Below are positions 6,281 through 7,951 of a stretch of DNA of 7,951 nucleotides, piece by piece. A program made the position numbers and the translations under genes. A model generated the notes under the pieces. It ran no database searches. It had not been told where the DNA came from and saw only the letters and a list, made by a program, of their open reading frames with translations. Numbering within the stretch: position 1 is the stretch's first letter; every line of letters begins with the position of its first letter. This stretch comes from Deltaproteobacteria bacterium (GTDB taxonomy: Bacteria > Desulfobacterota > Desulfobacteria > Desulfobacterales > JAABPS01), in NCBI GenBank assembly GCA_019309685.1, contig JAFDFT010000088.1, positions 1 to 7,951 on the forward strand. Reading direction: 5' to 3'.

Positions 6281-7666
6281 ATGAGCAGAAAACACATATC
6301 TGAGTTATTAAAATCAATTCGGCCTCTAAAAAACATCCAGGTAAAGGGTTGGGTTCGAACATGCAGGGCGTCTAAAGAGGTTACATTTATAGAAATAAAT
6401 GATGGCTCCAGCCTGAAAAACATTCAAGCTGTTACAGATAACACACTTAAAAACTATAAGGATGTTGAAAAACTGACAACCGGATCGTCTGTGGCAATTA
6501 CTGGCGATCTGAACGAATCGCCTGGGAAAGGACAAAAATGGGAAATTCAAATCACAGACCTGGAAATCATCGGACTTGCCCCGGAATCCTATCCTTTGCA
6601 GAAAAAACGGCATACAGATGAATACCTTCGCACAATTGCTCACCTCAGACCCAGAACCAATAAATACGGAGCTATATTTAGAATACGTTCCGAACTATCC
6701 TATGCGATCCACACTTTTTTTAGAAATAAGGGGTTTAAATATATTCACACACCCATTATTACGGCTTCTGACTGCGAAGGTGCCGGTGAGCTTTTTCGGG
6801 TGACAACCTTAGATCCAGAACATTTCCAGAAAAAAGATTACAAGCGCGATCTATATTCTTTCGATTTCTTTGGCAAACAGGCCAACCTAACCGTTTCCGG
6901 CCAGTTAGAGGCGGAAATGTTCGCCCTTGCTCTTGGAAATGTTTACACGTTTGGTCCTACATTCAGAGCCGAAAATTCAAATACCAGGCGGCATGCCGCT
7001 GAATTCTGGATGCTCGAACCTGAAATGAGCTTCTGCGATTTAAAGGGTAATATGGACCTTGCCGAAGAAACCATTAAGTTTCTTATCACATTTATTATCG
7101 ATCAATGCCCTGAAGATCTGGATCTGTTTTCTAAATTTGTAGATAAAAACTTAATGAAAACACTTGAAAGCATTTTATCGCCGGCTTTTATGAGACTTCC
7201 TTATAAAGAGGCTATTGATATTCTGTCCGCATCCGGAGAAAAATTCGAATTTCCAATCAAGCCCGAATGTGACTTTCAAACAGAGCATGAGCGCTATCTT
7301 ACTGAAAAGCATTTCAAACAACCTGTTATCGTCTATGATTTTCCCAAAAGCATCAAACCCTTTTATATGCGAGTAAATGATGGCAACACCTCAGTTGCAG
7401 CCATGGACGTGCTGGTTCCAAATATAGGCGAAATAATTGGCGGCAGCCAGCGGGAAGAAAGAATAGATGTGCTTGAAAAAAGAATGGATGAACAAAACCT
7501 GCCTAAAGAAGATTATTGGTGGTACATAGACTCTCGCAGGTTTGGAACAGTACCCCATAGCGGGTTTGGACTTGGTTTTGAGCGGCTTTTAATGCTCATT
7601 ACCGGATCTTCAAATATCAGAGATGTTATTCCTTTTCCTAGGACGCCTAAAAGTATTGACTTCTAG
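6281..7666 (+). CDS. asnS: Asparaginyl-tRNA synthetase
   Basis: This class II aminoacyl-tRNA synthetase activates asparagine with ATP and loads it onto tRNA-Asn in the cytoplasm. The 461 residues match the usual bacterial length of about 460-470. The N-terminal OB-fold anticodon-binding domain (about 18-98) includes VKGWVRTCRASKEVTFIEIN. Motif 1 follows around 127-158 (RIRSELSYAIHTFFRNKGF). Motif 2 is FRAENSNTRRHAAEFWMLEPE-like at 228-248, where the AENSNT segment separates AsnRS from AspRS. Motif 3 is GFGLGFERLLMLITG at 428-442, ending with the family-typical RDVIPFPRTPKSIDF. Nothing appears to be missing. The ATG at 6281 gives a normal N-terminus directly before the OB-fold. The gene seems to stand alone, with 217 gene-free bases upstream and non-coding sequence downstream. 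The presence of AsnRS suggests direct charging of tRNA-Asn, though an amidotransferase route elsewhere in the genome is not excluded. Confidence 0.97.
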   Translation: MSRKHISELLKSIRPLKNIQVKGWVRTCRASKEVTFIEINDGSSLKNIQAVTDNTLKNYKDVEKLTTGSSVAITGDLNESPGKGQKWEIQITDLEIIGLAPESYPLQKKRHTDEYLRTIAHLRPRTNKYGAIFRIRSELSYAIHTFFRNKGFKYIHTPIITASDCEGAGELFRVTTLDPEHFQKKDYKRDLYSFDFFGKQANLTVSGQLEAEMFALALGNVYTFGPTFRAENSNTRRHAAEFWMLEPEMSFCDLKGNMDLAEETIKFLITFIIDQCPEDLDLFSKFVDKNLMKTLESILSPAFMRLPYKEAIDILSASGEKFEFPIKPECDFQTEHERYLTEKHFKQPVIVYDFPKSIKPFYMRVNDGNTSVAAMDVLVPNIGEIIGGSQREERIDVLEKRMDEQNLPKEDYWWYIDSRRFGTVPHSGFGLGFERLLMLITGSSNIRDVIPFPRTPKSIDF

Positions 7667-7741
7667 CACTTATGACTTAAGAAAACACTGCCTTTTGCCC
7701 AATTTTGTTATCTCTAATAATAAAGATAAATGTACATAACA

Positions 7742-7777
7742 ATCATCACCCGGCTTGTCCGGATGATCCAGGTTTTT
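7742..7777 (+). terminator. Possible terminator or REP-like hairpin after asnS
   Basis: CCGG (7750-7753) and CCGG (7759-7762) pair around a CTTGT loop. The stem continues as ATCAT (7742-7746) with ATGAT (7763-7767) across a three-base bulge. A run of five T follows at 7773-7777, separated from the stem by five bases. It lies about 75 bases after the asnS stop codon. The bulge and the gap before the T run make it a weak rho-independent terminator, so a short interspersed palindrome is the alternative. Confidence 0.4.
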
Positions 7778-7828
7778 GGATATAACTTATTCAGGTGGAT
7801 ACCCCGGATGAGAGACTGTGTCGTAATT

Positions 7829-7856
7829 AAAAACTAGCTCATTTGAGCCCATTTTT
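7829..7856. terminator. Possible bidirectional terminator hairpin
   Basis: GCTCA (7837-7841) and TGAGC (7844-7848) form a small stem. It is flanked by a run of five A on the left (7829-7833) and five T on the right (7852-7856), so it could stop transcription from either side. The stem is short, hence the low confidence. Confidence 0.35.
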
Positions 7857-7858
7857 CT

Positions 7859-7875
7859 TAGGAGTCTGACCCCTA
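7859..7875. repeat. 17-base imperfect palindrome, REP-like
   Basis: TAGGAGTCTGACCCCTA matches its own reverse complement except at the centre and one symmetric pair. Motifs of the form GGGGTCAGACTCC are, from recall, common interspersed palindromes in deltaproteobacterial genomes, often near REP-associated tyrosine transposases. No transposase gene lies inside the window. Confidence 0.45.
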
Positions 7876-7951
7876 AAATTGAAAAATTGCGCAATATCGG
7901 CCAAACTACGAAGCCTTATTTTTAGCGAAGTTAGAAAATATCAATTGTGAC

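Larger units (their letters stand above)
7667..7951. other. Non-coding right end with several palindromes
   Basis: No gene is supported in these 285 bases on either strand. They hold the hairpins and palindrome listed separately and a perfect 10-base palindrome, ATTGCGCAAT (7886-7895). The density of inverted repeats suggests the edge of an interspersed repeat or mobile element that continues beyond the window. Confidence 0.5.

Noticed and set aside
6576..6803. Plus-strand open frame inside asnS
   Set aside because: It is in a shifted frame within a complete tRNA synthetase gene and has no recognisable product.
1..7951. CRISPR array, tRNA or rRNA gene, defence island or other new multi-gene system
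   Set aside because: No spaced direct repeats, no tRNA-like folds that I could recognise and no defence-type domains are visible. The intact genes have housekeeping or metabolic families and no shared pathway.

Overview
The window carries four intact protein genes and one broken one. The fused radical SAM gene and the overall gene set point to a Gram-negative bacterium, most likely of the Desulfobacterota (former Deltaproteobacteria). That placement rests on recall of where such fused radical SAM genes occur and has not been tested. Coding density is ordinary, and most of the window is fairly AT-rich. The first gene is the exception and is visibly richer in G+C.

Layout from left to right: (1) a galactokinase-family GHMP kinase at 70-1242 (+), with an unusual residue in its sugar-binding signature. 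(2) A convergent 847-residue B12-binding-type radical SAM protein fused to a DUF2344 domain at 1296-3839 (-). (3) A 222-base divergent intergenic region almost filled by a short, palindrome-rich, MITE-like element at about 3894-4029. (4) A Do/HtrA-type periplasmic serine protease with two PDZ domains at 4062-5432 (+). (5) A broken HD-domain phosphohydrolase gene at 5480-6063 (+). It keeps a good ribosome binding site, but has a one-base frameshift in a run of nine A and later an in-frame TAG followed by a family-like C-terminal tail. (6) A gene-free AT-rich gap at 6064-6280. (7) Asparaginyl-tRNA synthetase at 6281-7666 (+). (8) A non-coding right end (7667-7951) holding several hairpins and a 17-base imperfect palindrome, resembling interspersed-repeat or insertion-sequence-end material.

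The genes do not form a single pathway: sugar-1-phosphate formation, a radical SAM enzyme of unknown substrate, envelope protein quality control, nucleotide metabolism (broken) and tRNA charging. I see no CRISPR array, tRNA, rRNA, complete insertion sequence or defence system, and no convincing new multi-gene system. The points most worth a second look are the double lesion in the HD gene, the altered substrate signature of the kinase, and the palindromic element between the two divergent genes.
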